Origin: an uncultured Craurococcus sp. | GTDB lineage: Bacteria > Pseudomonadota > Alphaproteobacteria > Acetobacterales > Acetobacteraceae | DNA length: 64,000 nt | Assembly (NCBI GenBank): GCA_902805545.1 | Contig: CADCTD010000093.1 | Location: 1-64,000 of the forward strand | Direction: 5' to 3' | Shown: in pieces, positions 12,211-21,145 of the stretch | Layout: each line of letters begins with the position of its first letter | Position numbering within the stretch: position 1 is the stretch's first letter | Position numbers and translations under genes: made by a program | The notes under the pieces: model-generated | What the model was told of the DNA's origin: nothing | Database searches by the model: none | What the model saw: the letters and a program-made list of their open reading frames with translations, nothing else

Positions 12211-13611
12211 ATGCCCTCTCGTGACGGCGCCCTGACCCGCGCGGCCCGCTTCTTCGACGAAGGGGGCTTCAGGTCGCTGCTCGCCCGGCTGGTGGAGTAC
12301 CCTTCCACCTCGCAGGAGCCCGGCGCCGAGGCAGCCCTCGAGACCTATCTTGCCGAGGGCATCCGCCCCTGGCTGGAACGCATGGGCTTCGCCGCCACCA
12401 TCCACGAGAACCCGCTTCCCGGCTTCGGCCCCATCCTGACCGCCGAGCGGATCGAGGACGCCTCCCGCCCCACCATCCTTCTCTACGGCCATGGCGACAC
12501 CGTCCGCGGCCTTGAGGACCAGTGGCGCGCCGGCCTCGCCCCCTGGACGCTCACCGAGGAGGAGGGCCGCTGGTACGGCCGCGGCACCGCCGACAACAAG
12601 GGCCAGCACGCCCTCAACCTCGCCGCGCTGGAGGCGGTGCTGGCCGAGCGCGGCGGCCGCCTCGGCTTCAACGTCAAGCTCGTCCTCGAGATGGCCGAGG
12701 AGCGCGGCAGCAAGGGCCTCCGCGAATTCGTCGCCGCGCATGCCGAGGCGCTGGCCGCCGATGCGCTCATCGCCTCCGACGGCCCCCGCGTCGACCCCGA
12801 GGTGCCGACCATCGCCACCGGCACCCGCGGCACCTGGCATTTCGACCTCGTCGTCAGGCTGCGCGAGGGCGGCGTCCATTCCGGGCATTGGGGCGGGCTG
12901 ACCACCGACCCGGCGATCATCCTGGCCCATGCGCTCTCCACCATCATGGACCGCAACGGCAAGATCCTGGTGCGCGACTGGCTGCCCCGCAACGGCGTCC
13001 CCGCCGCCGTGCGCGGCGTGCTGGCCGGCTGCCCGGTGGGCGGCGGGGAGGGGGCGGCGACCATCGACGAGGGCTGGGGCGAGCCTGGCCTGACGCCCGC
13101 CGAGAAGATCTACGGCTGGAACAGCCTCATCGTCCTCTCGATGATCAGCGGGCGGCCCGAGAACCCCGTGAATGCCGTCGCCCCCGACGCCCGCGCCCAT
13201 TGCCAGATCCGCTACACCGTCGATTCCGACACCGCCGGCTTCGAGGCCGCACTGCGCCACCATCTCGACGCGCATGGGCTGGAGCAGGTGCGGATCGAGA
13301 ATGCCGGCATCCGCATGGCCGCCAGCCGCACCGCCCCGGACCACCCCTGGGTCCGCTGGGCGCAGGCGAGCATGGAGCACAGCCTCGGCAAGCCGGTGCA
13401 GATCATCCCGAACAGTTCGGGCGGCCTGCCGGGCGATGTCTTCGTCGACCACCTCGGCGTGCCGCTGGTCTGGGTGCCGCACAGCTACAACGGCTGCAAG
13501 CAGCATGGCCCGGACGAGCACCTGCTGATCGCCCCTGCGCGCGAGGGCCTGCTCGCCTTTGCCGGAATGTGGTGGGATCTGGGCGAAGAGGGCACGCCCC
13601 GCCGCAAATGA
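12211..13611 (+). CDS. M20-family metallopeptidase/deacylase
   Basis: 466 aa. Metal-binding motifs of the M20 family (ArgE/DapE/CPG2) are present: LLYGHGDTVRG (His and Asp), YGRGTADNKGQ (bridging Asp), EMAEERGSKGL (catalytic base Glu and ligand Glu) and the C-terminal His in CKQHGPDEHLL. The lid domain has GTRGTWHFDLVV and GGVHSGHWGG. The start at 12211 follows GAGGATC. It probably hydrolyses a dipeptide or N-acyl amino acid in the cytoplasm, since no signal peptide is seen. The exact substrate is unknown. Confidence 0.92.
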   Translation: MPSRDGALTRAARFFDEGGFRSLLARLVEYPSTSQEPGAEAALETYLAEGIRPWLERMGFAATIHENPLPGFGPILTAERIEDASRPTILLYGHGDTVRGLEDQWRAGLAPWTLTEEEGRWYGRGTADNKGQHALNLAALEAVLAERGGRLGFNVKLVLEMAEERGSKGLREFVAAHAEALAADALIASDGPRVDPEVPTIATGTRGTWHFDLVVRLREGGVHSGHWGGLTTDPAIILAHALSTIMDRNGKILVRDWLPRNGVPAAVRGVLAGCPVGGGEGAATIDEGWGEPGLTPAEKIYGWNSLIVLSMISGRPENPVNAVAPDARAHCQIRYTVDSDTAGFEAALRHHLDAHGLEQVRIENAGIRMAASRTAPDHPWVRWAQASMEHSLGKPVQIIPNSSGGLPGDVFVDHLGVPLVWVPHSYNGCKQHGPDEHLLIAPAREGLLAFAGMWWDLGEEGTPRRK

Positions 13612-13696
13612 TACCTTTCCTAACCTGCGGCGTCATGCGCGGGTTACATGGAGCGACGACTCTCCACGGGGCCACACATGGCTTGAAGGAGTACCC

Positions 13697-14272
13697 ATGA
13701 GGACGCTTCGTTCGGCACTGCTCGGGACCGCCCTGGTCGCCGTCGCCCTGCCGGCCCTCGCCCAGCCTGCCCCGCCGCCGCCCGCCCGCGGCCCCGCCGG
13801 CATGTTCGCCCGCCTCGACGCCAATGGCGACGGCCGCATCACCCAGGAGGAGGGCTGGTCCTTCGTCCAGGCCCGCTTCGCCGAGGCCGACCGCAACAAG
13901 GACGGTGCCCTGGTGCTGGAGGAGGCGACCACCGCCCGCCTCATGCCGCCCCCGGCCTCGGCCGGCGCTCCGCCGCCCCCGCCGCCGCCCGAGATCGGCC
14001 CGATGCAGGCCCGCATGGTGGCGATGATGTTCCGCGGCGCGGACGCCAACCGCGACGGCCGCGTCACCCTCGACGAGATTCGCCCGATAGCCGAGGCCCG
14101 GTTCCGCGCCGTCGACGCCAATGGCGACAACGGCATCACCCTCGACGAGCTGCCCGCCCGCCCGCACCGCCACGGCCACGGCCACGGCCACGGCCAGCAT
14201 TACGGTGGCCAGCATCACGGTGGCCAGCATCACGGCCGGCCGGAGGCCCCGTCTCCCGCACCAGCGCGCTGA
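13697..14272 (+). CDS. Exported EF-hand protein with His/Gly-rich tail
   Basis: 191 aa. Residues 1-23 are a signal peptide (LLGTALVAVALPALAQP). Four 12-residue calcium loops follow: DANGDGRITQEE, DRNKDGALVLEE, DANRDGRVTLDE and DANGDNGITLDE. The last has Asn instead of the invariant Gly at loop position 6. A Pro-rich linker (APPPPPPPE) separates the two pairs. The tail HRHGHGHGHGQHYGGQHHGG is a likely metal-binding segment built from short tandem DNA repeats. A good ribosome-binding site (AAGGAG) precedes ATG 13697. The stop overlaps the next start (TGATG). The function is probably periplasmic calcium or metal binding, with no specific role evident. Confidence 0.85.
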   Translation: MRTLRSALLGTALVAVALPALAQPAPPPPARGPAGMFARLDANGDGRITQEEGWSFVQARFAEADRNKDGALVLEEATTARLMPPPASAGAPPPPPPPEIGPMQARMVAMMFRGADANRDGRVTLDEIRPIAEARFRAVDANGDNGITLDELPARPHRHGHGHGHGQHYGGQHHGGQHHGRPEAPSPAPAR

Positions 14273-15612
14273 TGGCGGGAGGGGCGGCGACGGCGGGGCT
14301 GCGCCAGGCCCTCGCCGCGGCCGGCCCCGACCTCTGGCTGCGCGACGCCCGCGCGCCCGCCGCCCTGCTCCCCTCCGCATCGGCCGCCCTTCTGGCCCCA
14401 GCCGATGCGGAGGGGCTGGTGCGCCTCGACCTCCGCATCAGCCACGGCCGCGTCGCCGCCCTCGCCCCTCTCGGCACCGCCCCCGCGGGCCCGAGCCTCG
14501 ACGGCGGCCAGCTCTGGCCCGGCCTGGTCGATGGCCATACCCATCTCGACAAGGGCCAGATCTGGCCCCGCAGCCCCAACCTCGGCGGCGACTTCCCCGG
14601 CGCCCTCTCGGCCGCCGCCGCCGACCGCGCCCGGTGGACCGAGGCCGGCATCGAGGCCCGCTTCGCCTTCGGCCTCCGCTGCGCCGAGGCGCATGGCAGC
14701 GTCGCCCTCCGCACGCATCTGGAGACGCCCGCCTCCTGGCGCGTTTTCCGCCGCCTGCGCGAGGCCTGGTCCGGCCGCATCGCCCTCCAGGCCAGCTCGA
14801 TCGCCCCACTCGAGGATTTCGACGGCGAGCAGGGCAGGGCGCTCGCCGACCTGGTCGCGGCCGAGGGCGGCGCGCTCGGCATGGTGACGCGCCTCGCGGG
14901 CGATGCCGCCGACCCGCTGCCGGCCGACTTCCAGCCCCGCCTCGACGCGTTCTTCGCCCTGGCCGAGGCCCGCGGCCTCGATCTCGACCTGCATGTCGAC
15001 GAGAGCGGCGAGACCGGGGCCCGGGCGCTCCGCGAGATCGCCGCGACCGCGCTCCGCCGCCGCTTCCCCCACCGCATCCAGTGCGGCCATTGCTGCTCGC
15101 TCGCCCTCCAGCCGGAGGCGCATGTGCGCGAGACCCTTCGCCTCTGCGCCGAGGCCGGCCTCGCCGTCATCGTCCTGCCGATGTGCAACCTCTACCTGCA
15201 GGACCGCAATCCCGGCCGCACGCCGCGCTGGCGCGGGGTGACGCTGGTGCACGAGATGCAGGCCGCCGGCATTCCCGTCTCCGTCGCCTCGGACAATACG
15301 CGCGACCCGTTCCTCGCCTATGGCGACCTCGACATGGTGGAGGTCTACCGCGAGGCGACGCGCATCCTGCATCTCGACCACCCGGTCGCCGCCTGGCCCC
15401 GCGCCGCGACGGCAACCCCCGCCGCGATCATGCGCCTGCCCGAGGCCGGCCTGCTCCGCGAGGGCGCCCCGGCGGACCTGATCCTGTTCCGCGCCCGCTC
15501 CTGGTCGGAATGGCTGAGCCGCCCGCAGTCGGACCGAATCATCCTCCGCGCCGGCCGCCTGCTGGAGGCGGCGCCACCCGACTGGCGCGAGCTGGACGGC
15601 ATCGAGGGCTAG
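14272..15612 (+). CDS. Cytosine deaminase-like amidohydrolase
   Basis: 446 aa of the metal-dependent amidohydrolase superfamily. The HxH metal motif lies in LVDGHTHLDKGQIWPR, DLHVDESGE near residue 243 holds a further ligand His, then CGHCCSLA, and the catalytic Asp in SVASDNTRDPF. Together these match the CodA/AtzC (N-isopropylammelide) branch. It would deaminate a cytosine- or triazine-like ring in the cytoplasm. The start overlaps the EF-hand stop by 1 nt, so the two are probably coupled. The family is firm, the substrate is not. Confidence 0.85.
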   Translation: MAGGAATAGLRQALAAAGPDLWLRDARAPAALLPSASAALLAPADAEGLVRLDLRISHGRVAALAPLGTAPAGPSLDGGQLWPGLVDGHTHLDKGQIWPRSPNLGGDFPGALSAAAADRARWTEAGIEARFAFGLRCAEAHGSVALRTHLETPASWRVFRRLREAWSGRIALQASSIAPLEDFDGEQGRALADLVAAEGGALGMVTRLAGDAADPLPADFQPRLDAFFALAEARGLDLDLHVDESGETGARALREIAATALRRRFPHRIQCGHCCSLALQPEAHVRETLRLCAEAGLAVIVLPMCNLYLQDRNPGRTPRWRGVTLVHEMQAAGIPVSVASDNTRDPFLAYGDLDMVEVYREATRILHLDHPVAAWPRAATATPAAIMRLPEAGLLREGAPADLILFRARSWSEWLSRPQSDRIILRAGRLLEAAPPDWRELDGIEG

Positions 15613-15613
15613 A

Positions 15614-15657
15614 GCGTGATCGTCGGGGACCGGAAGGACCCGAGGCGTGCCTCACGC
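15614..15657 (+). terminator. Nested hairpin after the amidohydrolase gene
   Basis: The outer arms are GCGTG (15614-15618) and CACGC (15653-15657). The inner arms are TCGGG (15623-15627) and CCCGA (15639-15643), closing CC/GG around a GGAA tetraloop (15632-15635). It begins one base after the TAG stop. The architecture resembles the palindrome at 11980-12026. There is no T-run, so it is either a weak terminator or a dispersed palindromic element. Confidence 0.45.
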
Positions 15658-15711
15658 CGGAGACGGGCAAGCCGGGCCACGATCCGCGGCCCGGTGACCA
15701 CGGGTGACGGT

Positions 15712-16173
15712 CTAGACCCGCGGCATGCCGCGCACCGGCCCGCGCCCCTTGTCCGAGCCCTCGGCGGAGAGTTCCAGCCAGGCTTCCAGCACCAGCCCGC
15801 CGATCACGAAGATGCCCCAGAGCGGCAGGCTCAGCAGCACGGCGACGAGGGCGGAGGAGGGCCAGGGCGCATCCGGGGGCAGGCCGAACAGCCCGAGCAC
15901 CGCGGCCGGCATGATCTGCATGATCACATGCACCGGGAAGGCCAACAGCCGGACGAAAACCAGCGCCAGTTCCTGCAGGCTCAGCAGCCCATCGGCATTG
16001 AGATCCCAACCTTCGCGTACAACGGTATAAAGGGCACCGAATATCGCGCAGATGTTGAGCAGGGCGCATCGCCAGTGGAATTCCGTCCTGGGTCGTGGTC
16101 CTGCCCTCATGCGGCGACCATGGCCAAGATCATTGGTACCCGGCAAGGGGTCTTTTCCTGCAAGCGTGGGCAT
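15712..16173 (-). CDS. Small membrane protein containing an EF-hand-type loop
   Basis: 153 aa, family not recognised. From residue 35 on there are three hydrophobic segments: ALLNICAIFGALYTVV, a long LVFVRLLAFPVHVIMQIMPA stretch and LVAVLLSLPLWGIFVIGG. Between the first two lies DLNADGLLSLQE, which fits the 12-residue calcium loop (D1, N3, D5, G6, S9, E12). The first 21 residues look unlike the rest, so the true start may be the second ATG at 16110. Neither start has a clear ribosome-binding site. It is divergent from the next gene by 63 bp. Confidence 0.6.
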   Translation of the reverse strand: MPTLAGKDPLPGTNDLGHGRRMRAGPRPRTEFHWRCALLNICAIFGALYTVVREGWDLNADGLLSLQELALVFVRLLAFPVHVIMQIMPAAVLGLFGLPPDAPWPSSALVAVLLSLPLWGIFVIGGLVLEAWLELSAEGSDKGRGPVRGMPRV

Positions 16174-16236
16174 TACTGATCAACCACGCGCCAGCACGCT
16201 GGAATGGACCCGCAGGAATGCCACGCATCCGCCTGA

Positions 16237-17403
16237 ATGCTTGAACGGAAGCCGCCTGGCCCGCGGCCTGCCTGCCCGGCGCGGCATCCGTACACGCTTT
16301 GGCGAAGGGCCGGTAATCTGCCTTCCGTGCCGCGCCCGGCGCCCGTACAGAGCCATTCGATGGCAGCCCTCCGCGTGCGGGCTGCCCTGGACCAGGCCCG
16401 AGAGGTTGTTGTGCGCCCAGAAGGACCGGCCGACGGCGCTGCCTTGCCCGCAACGGATGGCTCCGCAGCGATGCCGCCCAAGCTGCTCGACTTCCAGCCT
16501 GCATTCGAGGCCGTGTTGCCGCCCGACTGGGTACTGATCGGCCGCTGCCGCGCCGGCGAGGCCAGCCACGTCGCCGGCGGCGGCTGCTTCGTCCTAGCCC
16601 ATGCCGAGATCGGCGTCGCCCTGGTCGACCTCCTGCCCATGCGCACCCCGCAGGCCGAGGCGCATCTTCGCCGCCTGCTGAACGCCGTCGACTTCTCCTC
16701 CCAGTGCCGCGGCTACCTGCCAATCGTCCAGGTCGAGGTGACGGCGGAGGAACTCGGCGGCCTCCGCGCCCGGATCGAGGACGCCTTCGCCTACGACCAG
16801 GTGCTGACCATCGCCGATCGCGGCCGCTGGATCGGCGTGCTGCGCCGCACGCTCCAGGCCAGCGTGACCTGGGAGGCGCTGGACGGCCCGCTGCCGGAGC
16901 CGTCCCTCCTGGTTCGCCGCTGGCGGCCCTGGATGACGCTGCCGGTGGCGCGCATGGTGCGCGCCGGGCTGGTCGGCTGCGGCGTGCTCGGCATCTTCAG
17001 CCTCGGCTTCGTCACAGCGCTGCTGATGCCGGCCGAGCCGGCACCCGCCCCGCCCGGCGCCGGCTTCGGCCTCGTCGCCGAGGCCGCACCCCTGCCGCCC
17101 GAACCGGCGCCTGTCGCCGCGGAGCCGCCCCCCATGCTGGCGGCCGCCCCGGCCCCCGTGCTGGCCGCGGCCCCGGCCCGCGCCGCAGAGTCCCGCGCCG
17201 TCGACCTCGCCGAGCCTGCTGTCCCGCCACCGCCGCCCGACGCACCGCCGCTGACCGTGGCCGCCACGGCCCGCCACCCGGTCCGCACGCCGCTGCCGAT
17301 CGACCGGCGCTGCAGCGACGCCGTCTTCCGCTTCCAGCAGGGCGCCAGCCTTACCGCGGCGGAGATGGCCCATGTCCGGCGCGGCTGCGCCTCGATGCGC
17401 TGA
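16237..17403 (+). CDS. Hypothetical single-span membrane protein with Pro/Ala-rich tail
   Basis: Up to 388 aa. In-frame ATGs at 16360 and 16471 are alternative starts, and 16471 (311 aa) begins at the first protein-like segment, MPPKLLDFQPAFEAVL. Residues 80-230 form a compact soluble domain with VLAHAEIGVALVDLLPMRTPQAEAHLRRLL, which looks like a nuclease- or NERD-like fold signature; I do not assign it. A membrane span (GLVGCGVLGIFSLGFVTALL) follows around residue 255. Then come about 90 Ala/Pro-rich residues and a short C-terminal CSDAVFRFQQGASLTAAEMAHVRRGC segment. The function is unknown. Confidence 0.6.
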   Translation: MLERKPPGPRPACPARHPYTLWRRAGNLPSVPRPAPVQSHSMAALRVRAALDQAREVVVRPEGPADGAALPATDGSAAMPPKLLDFQPAFEAVLPPDWVLIGRCRAGEASHVAGGGCFVLAHAEIGVALVDLLPMRTPQAEAHLRRLLNAVDFSSQCRGYLPIVQVEVTAEELGGLRARIEDAFAYDQVLTIADRGRWIGVLRRTLQASVTWEALDGPLPEPSLLVRRWRPWMTLPVARMVRAGLVGCGVLGIFSLGFVTALLMPAEPAPAPPGAGFGLVAEAAPLPPEPAPVAAEPPPMLAAAPAPVLAAAPARAAESRAVDLAEPAVPPPPPDAPPLTVAATARHPVRTPLPIDRRCSDAVFRFQQGASLTAAEMAHVRRGCASMR

Positions 17404-17485
17404 ACCGCGACCGGCGGTCACGGATCATGGCTTCGCACCCTGCCTGACCGCATGAGCGGCGCTACCGGCGATTGCGCTCCGGCCC

Positions 17486-19846
17486 TCAGTCAACCCCGGC
17501 AGGCTGCCGCGCCGCGGCGAGCAGCGCGGCGATCTGGTCGAGCAGCCGCGCGCCCGAGACCGGCTTGCGCATCAGCGCGAAGGGCCCGCCGACCACCGTG
17601 CCCACGGCGAGCGTCGCCGCATCCCCGGCATAGCCGGTCACCAGGATTGCCGGCAGGCCGGGCTGGCGCTCCTGCGCCTCGCGGATCAGGCTGACGCCAT
17701 CGATTCCCGGCATTGCGAGGTCGGTGATGAGCAACTCGAAGGATTCGCCGCGCGACAGCAAGCTGAGCGCCAGCGCGCCATCAGCCGCGTCCACCACCTC
17801 GTAGCCGGCATCGGCCAGCTCACCGGCCAGTACCCGGCGCACCAGCGGCTCGTCATCCACCAGCAGCAGCCGGGGCCGGCGGCCGAGCGGGCGCCCGGCC
17901 GCATCCCCGCGCCTGCCCGCCATCTCCACCCGCTCCACCGGTACATCCGCCTGCGTCACCGGCAGCCAGAGCGAGATGCGCGTGCCCCGCCCCGGCTCGC
18001 TCTCGATCGCCAGCGCCCCGCCCGAGCCCTGGGCGAAGCTGTTCGCCATGGCGAGGCCGAGCCCGGTGCCCTGGCCGAGCGGCTTGGTGGTGAAGAAGGG
18101 CTCCAGCGCATGGGCGAGCGTCGCCCGATCCATCCCCTCGCCGGTGTCCTCGACCGAGAGCTGCACATACTCGCCCGGCGCAAGCCCCTCGATGCCGCTC
18201 TCGGGCCCGATCCGGCCAGCCGCGGCCCGCAGCGTCAGCGTGCCGCCGTCCGGCATCGCATCCCGCGCATTGGTGGCAAGGTTGAGCAGCACCGTCTCGA
18301 ACTGGCTGCGGTCGGCCAGCACCAGCGGCAGCCCCGGCGCCACCACCGCCTCGACGCGGATCCGCCCGCCGAGCGTCGCCGCCAGCACCTCCCGCAGATC
18401 GCCGAGGAGCCGGCCGAGCTCGAGCGGCACGGCACGCAGCTCCTCCCGCCGGGAGAAGGCGAGCAGCCGCCGCGTCACCGATTCGCCGCGCCGCGCCGCC
18501 TCCTCCACCATGGCGGTGAGGCGACGGACCGCGTCGGCATCCTCCGACCGCCGCCGGATCAGGCTGGTGCCGCCGAGCACCGCCTGCAGCACGTTGTTGA
18601 AGTCATGGGCGATGCCGCCGGCGAGCTGGCCGACCGCCTGGACCTTCTGCGCCTGCAGCAGCGCCGCTTCGGCCTGGCGCCGCTCCTCGATCTCGGCGCT
18701 CAGGCGCTCGTTGCTGCGCCGCAGCTCCCGTGTCCGCTCCTCGACCCGGGCCTCGAGCGCATCGGCGTGATGGCGCAACTCCTCCTCCCGCCGCTGCAGC
18801 CGGGTCGCCATGGCGTTCCAGGCCACGGCGATCTGGCCGAATTCGGAGCGCCTGTCGCGTGCCGGCGCCCGCGCCGCCAGGTCCCCCTCGCCCCAGCGAT
18901 GCGCGACGGCAAGCAGCGCCCGCGTCGGCGCCTCGATGAAGCGCCGCGCCACCAGCCGCGTCAGCAGGAAGGCCGCAAGCGCCACTGCCGCCATCAGCAG
19001 CATGCCGCGCACCACACGCTGCTCGACATCGGCCATCAACTCCGGCTCGGCGAAGCCGACCACGGCAGCGAGGTTGTGGCTCGACGGCGTCGGCGGCACG
19101 TAGCCGATCAGCCGGAAGGTCCCGTCGATGCTTTGGAGCCGGAGCGTCCCCGGCCGCGTCGCCGCCAGCAGCGGCTGCGCCGAGGGCGGGAAGCGGGCGC
19201 CGACGAACTCCTCATGCCGGACGTCGCGCGCCAAGATCTTGCCATCCGCATCGGCAATGGTCAGCACGCCATTGGTCAGCAGCGCCGCGCCGCTCTGCTT
19301 CAGCCCGGCGAGGCTGCGCGCCAGCCAGTCGAGGTCGAGCGCCGCGACCAGCACCGCCTGCGAGGCATCGTCCGGCCCGGCCGCGGTCGGGAGGAAGAAG
19401 GGCAGCACGCCGCCCGGCAGGTGCGGCACGCGGGTGAACTGCCCGGCGGTGAAGTTCAGCGCCGACCGCGCCGCCGCCGCCCAGGCCGGCGGCTCCCCCT
19501 GGCCGAGCAGCACCGGGTCCGAGGAGCAGCGCACCCGCCCCGATTCGTCGAGGAGCGCGATGAAGGCATAGCCGAAGGCATAGTGCCGGAGCGAGGACAG
19601 GCGCGCATCGCAATCCGCCCCGAAGGTGCGGACTTGGCGGTACTCCGCGGCCGCCCCCAGCAGGATTCGCGCGCCCTCGGCGATGCCCGAGACGGTGCCA
19701 GCCAGCAGCTCCGCCTGGCGAACGGCGACGGTGTCGAGCTGCGCCTTGCGTTGCGACCACTGCGACCAGCTGAAGGCGAGCTGGAGGGCGATCGTCGGCA
19801 GCAGGCAGATGGCGATGACCAGCAGGATGCGGGAGGACAGCCTCAT
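17486..19846 (-). CDS. Hybrid sensor histidine kinase/response regulator
   Basis: 786 aa. Residues 8-28 are the first membrane span. A periplasmic sensor region (CDARLSSLRHYAFGYAFIALLDESG, dCache-like) runs to about 290, followed by the second span (LLMAAVALAAFLLTRLV) and HAMP. The HisKA motif is QLAGGIAHDFNNVLQAV, with the phospho-His in AHDFNN. HATPase boxes are NLATNARDAMPDGG, DTGEGMD and GTGLGLAM. The C-terminal receiver (about residues 665-780) has LLLVDDEPLVRR and the acceptor Asp in ITDLAMPGIDG. It would sense an extracytoplasmic signal. No separate output gene is adjacent. Confidence 0.93.
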   Translation of the reverse strand: MRLSSRILLVIAICLLPTIALQLAFSWSQWSQRKAQLDTVAVRQAELLAGTVSGIAEGARILLGAAAEYRQVRTFGADCDARLSSLRHYAFGYAFIALLDESGRVRCSSDPVLLGQGEPPAWAAAARSALNFTAGQFTRVPHLPGGVLPFFLPTAAGPDDASQAVLVAALDLDWLARSLAGLKQSGAALLTNGVLTIADADGKILARDVRHEEFVGARFPPSAQPLLAATRPGTLRLQSIDGTFRLIGYVPPTPSSHNLAAVVGFAEPELMADVEQRVVRGMLLMAAVALAAFLLTRLVARRFIEAPTRALLAVAHRWGEGDLAARAPARDRRSEFGQIAVAWNAMATRLQRREEELRHHADALEARVEERTRELRRSNERLSAEIEERRQAEAALLQAQKVQAVGQLAGGIAHDFNNVLQAVLGGTSLIRRRSEDADAVRRLTAMVEEAARRGESVTRRLLAFSRREELRAVPLELGRLLGDLREVLAATLGGRIRVEAVVAPGLPLVLADRSQFETVLLNLATNARDAMPDGGTLTLRAAAGRIGPESGIEGLAPGEYVQLSVEDTGEGMDRATLAHALEPFFTTKPLGQGTGLGLAMANSFAQGSGGALAIESEPGRGTRISLWLPVTQADVPVERVEMAGRRGDAAGRPLGRRPRLLLVDDEPLVRRVLAGELADAGYEVVDAADGALALSLLSRGESFELLITDLAMPGIDGVSLIREAQERQPGLPAILVTGYAGDAATLAVGTVVGGPFALMRKPVSGARLLDQIAALLAAARQPAGVD

Positions 19847-20036
19847 GCCCGGTCCGGCCCGGCGCCTCGTGGCGATGCGCCCGGGCGCAGCCTCGCCGGA
19901 TGCGGAACCGGCACCCGCGCGATCGTCATGCCGCCTACTCCCGCCTTGCTTGTGGGGTCGCGCAGGATATCGCGCTTATTAGGGTAGCGCACCAGCTTCA
20001 TGGCCCAATCCGGCCGGAGAGTTGGAGAGCGGGCGA

Positions 20037-20111
20037 TGGTGGGTGCGACAGGGATTGAACCTGTGACCCTTGCCGTGTGAAGGCAATGCTCTACCGCTGA
20101 GCTACGCACCC
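20037..20111 (-). tRNA. tRNA-Val (anticodon CAC)
   Basis: On the minus strand the gene begins GGGTGCGTAGCTCAG, and this 7-bp acceptor arm pairs with CGCACCC. The anticodon arm is TTGCC-TTCACAC-GGCAA, giving anticodon CAC for codon GUG. The T arm contains GGTTCAATCCC. Discriminator A (20040) is followed by an encoded CCA (20037-20039). Confidence 0.97.
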
Positions 20112-20173
20112 GATCCGCTCGGGAGGGGGTTGATAGGGGCATCGCCAGCCGCTGGCAAGCCCCTTGCGAGGCC

Positions 20174-21145
20174 CTATTCGGCCCGGATTCCCGCTTCCGC
20201 GACCACCGCCGCGTAGCGTGCCACCTCGGCCGCGACGAAGCGCCGCGACTCGGCCATCCCGGCGCCGATCAGGGTGAAGCCGAGCTCGCCCGCCTTGCGC
20301 ACCAGGGCGGGATCGGCCAGCGCCCGGCGGATCGCCGCCGCGATCGTCTCCGCCAGCGGCTCGGCGAGGCCCGAGGGCGCCTGGATCGCCGTCCAGCTGG
20401 TGATGCGGAGCGCGGGCAGGCCGGCCTCCGCCGTGGTCGGCACATCCGGCAGCAGCGGGTGCCGCACCGCATCCGTCACCGCCAGCGCCCGCAGCCGCCC
20501 GGACTGCACCTGGGTGATCACCTCCGGCAGGTTGCCGATGAGGAGGTCGAGGTTGCCGGCGACGAGGTCGGTCACCGCCGGCGCCCCGCCGCGATAGGGC
20601 ACATGCTGCAGCCGGTCCCCGGCGCCCGCCGCGCGGCGGAACATCTCGAGCCCCAGATGCGGCGGCGAGCCGGTGCCGGAGGAGCCGCCATTGAGCCGCC
20701 GCTCCCGCGCCGCCGCCGCCAGCGCGTCGAGCGAGCTCCAGGGGCTTTCCGCCCGCACGCAGACCACCAGCGGCAGTGCGCCGAGCAGCGTCAGCGTCTT
20801 GAGGTCGCGGAGGAAGTCATAGGGCCCCTGCGGGAAGAGCGAGGCATTCACCGCATGGGTCAGGGTGATGGCGAGCAGCGTATGCCCATCGGGCGCCGCC
20901 TTCGCCACCGCATCGGCGCCGATCATCGCATTGCCGCCGGCGCGGTTCTCGACCAGCACCGGCTTGCCCCAGTCCTCGGTCAGCCGCTGCGCGACCAGGC
21001 GCGCCATGATGTCCGTCTGCCCTGCCGGGGTGAAGGGCACGACGAGCCGCACCGGATGACCGGGAAAGGCCCCCGGCTGTGCCCGCGCCGCCGAAGGGAC
21101 AGTGAGTGCAGCAAGCAGCGCCGCGCGGCGCGAGAGGTCAGGCAC
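20174..21145 (-). CDS. Bug-family (TctC-like) tripartite tricarboxylate transporter binding protein
   Basis: 323 aa. A Tat/Sec-like signal (SRRAALLAALTVPSAARAQ, cleaved about residue 23) is followed by the Bug hallmark PVRLVVPFTPAGQTDIMARLVAQ. GKPVLVENRAGGNAMIGADAVAKA follows, then LPDVPTTAEAGLP near residue 230. Bug proteins capture small carboxylates in the periplasm for TctA/B permeases, or act as orphan sensors. No tctA/B lies nearby. It overlaps the upstream binding-protein gene by 8 nt, so both are on one transcript. Confidence 0.92.
   Translation of the reverse strand: MPDLSRRAALLAALTVPSAARAQPGAFPGHPVRLVVPFTPAGQTDIMARLVAQRLTEDWGKPVLVENRAGGNAMIGADAVAKAAPDGHTLLAITLTHAVNASLFPQGPYDFLRDLKTLTLLGALPLVVCVRAESPWSSLDALAAAARERRLNGGSSGTGSPPHLGLEMFRRAAGAGDRLQHVPYRGGAPAVTDLVAGNLDLLIGNLPEVITQVQSGRLRALAVTDAVRHPLLPDVPTTAEAGLPALRITSWTAIQAPSGLAEPLAETIAAAIRRALADPALVRKAGELGFTLIGAGMAESRRFVAAEVARYAAVVAEAGIRAE

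Noticed and set aside
19843-20142. 99-codon frame including VRSSAVEHCLHTARVTGSIP
   Set aside because: This peptide is the translation of the tRNA-Val gene on the same strand, a known annotation artefact.
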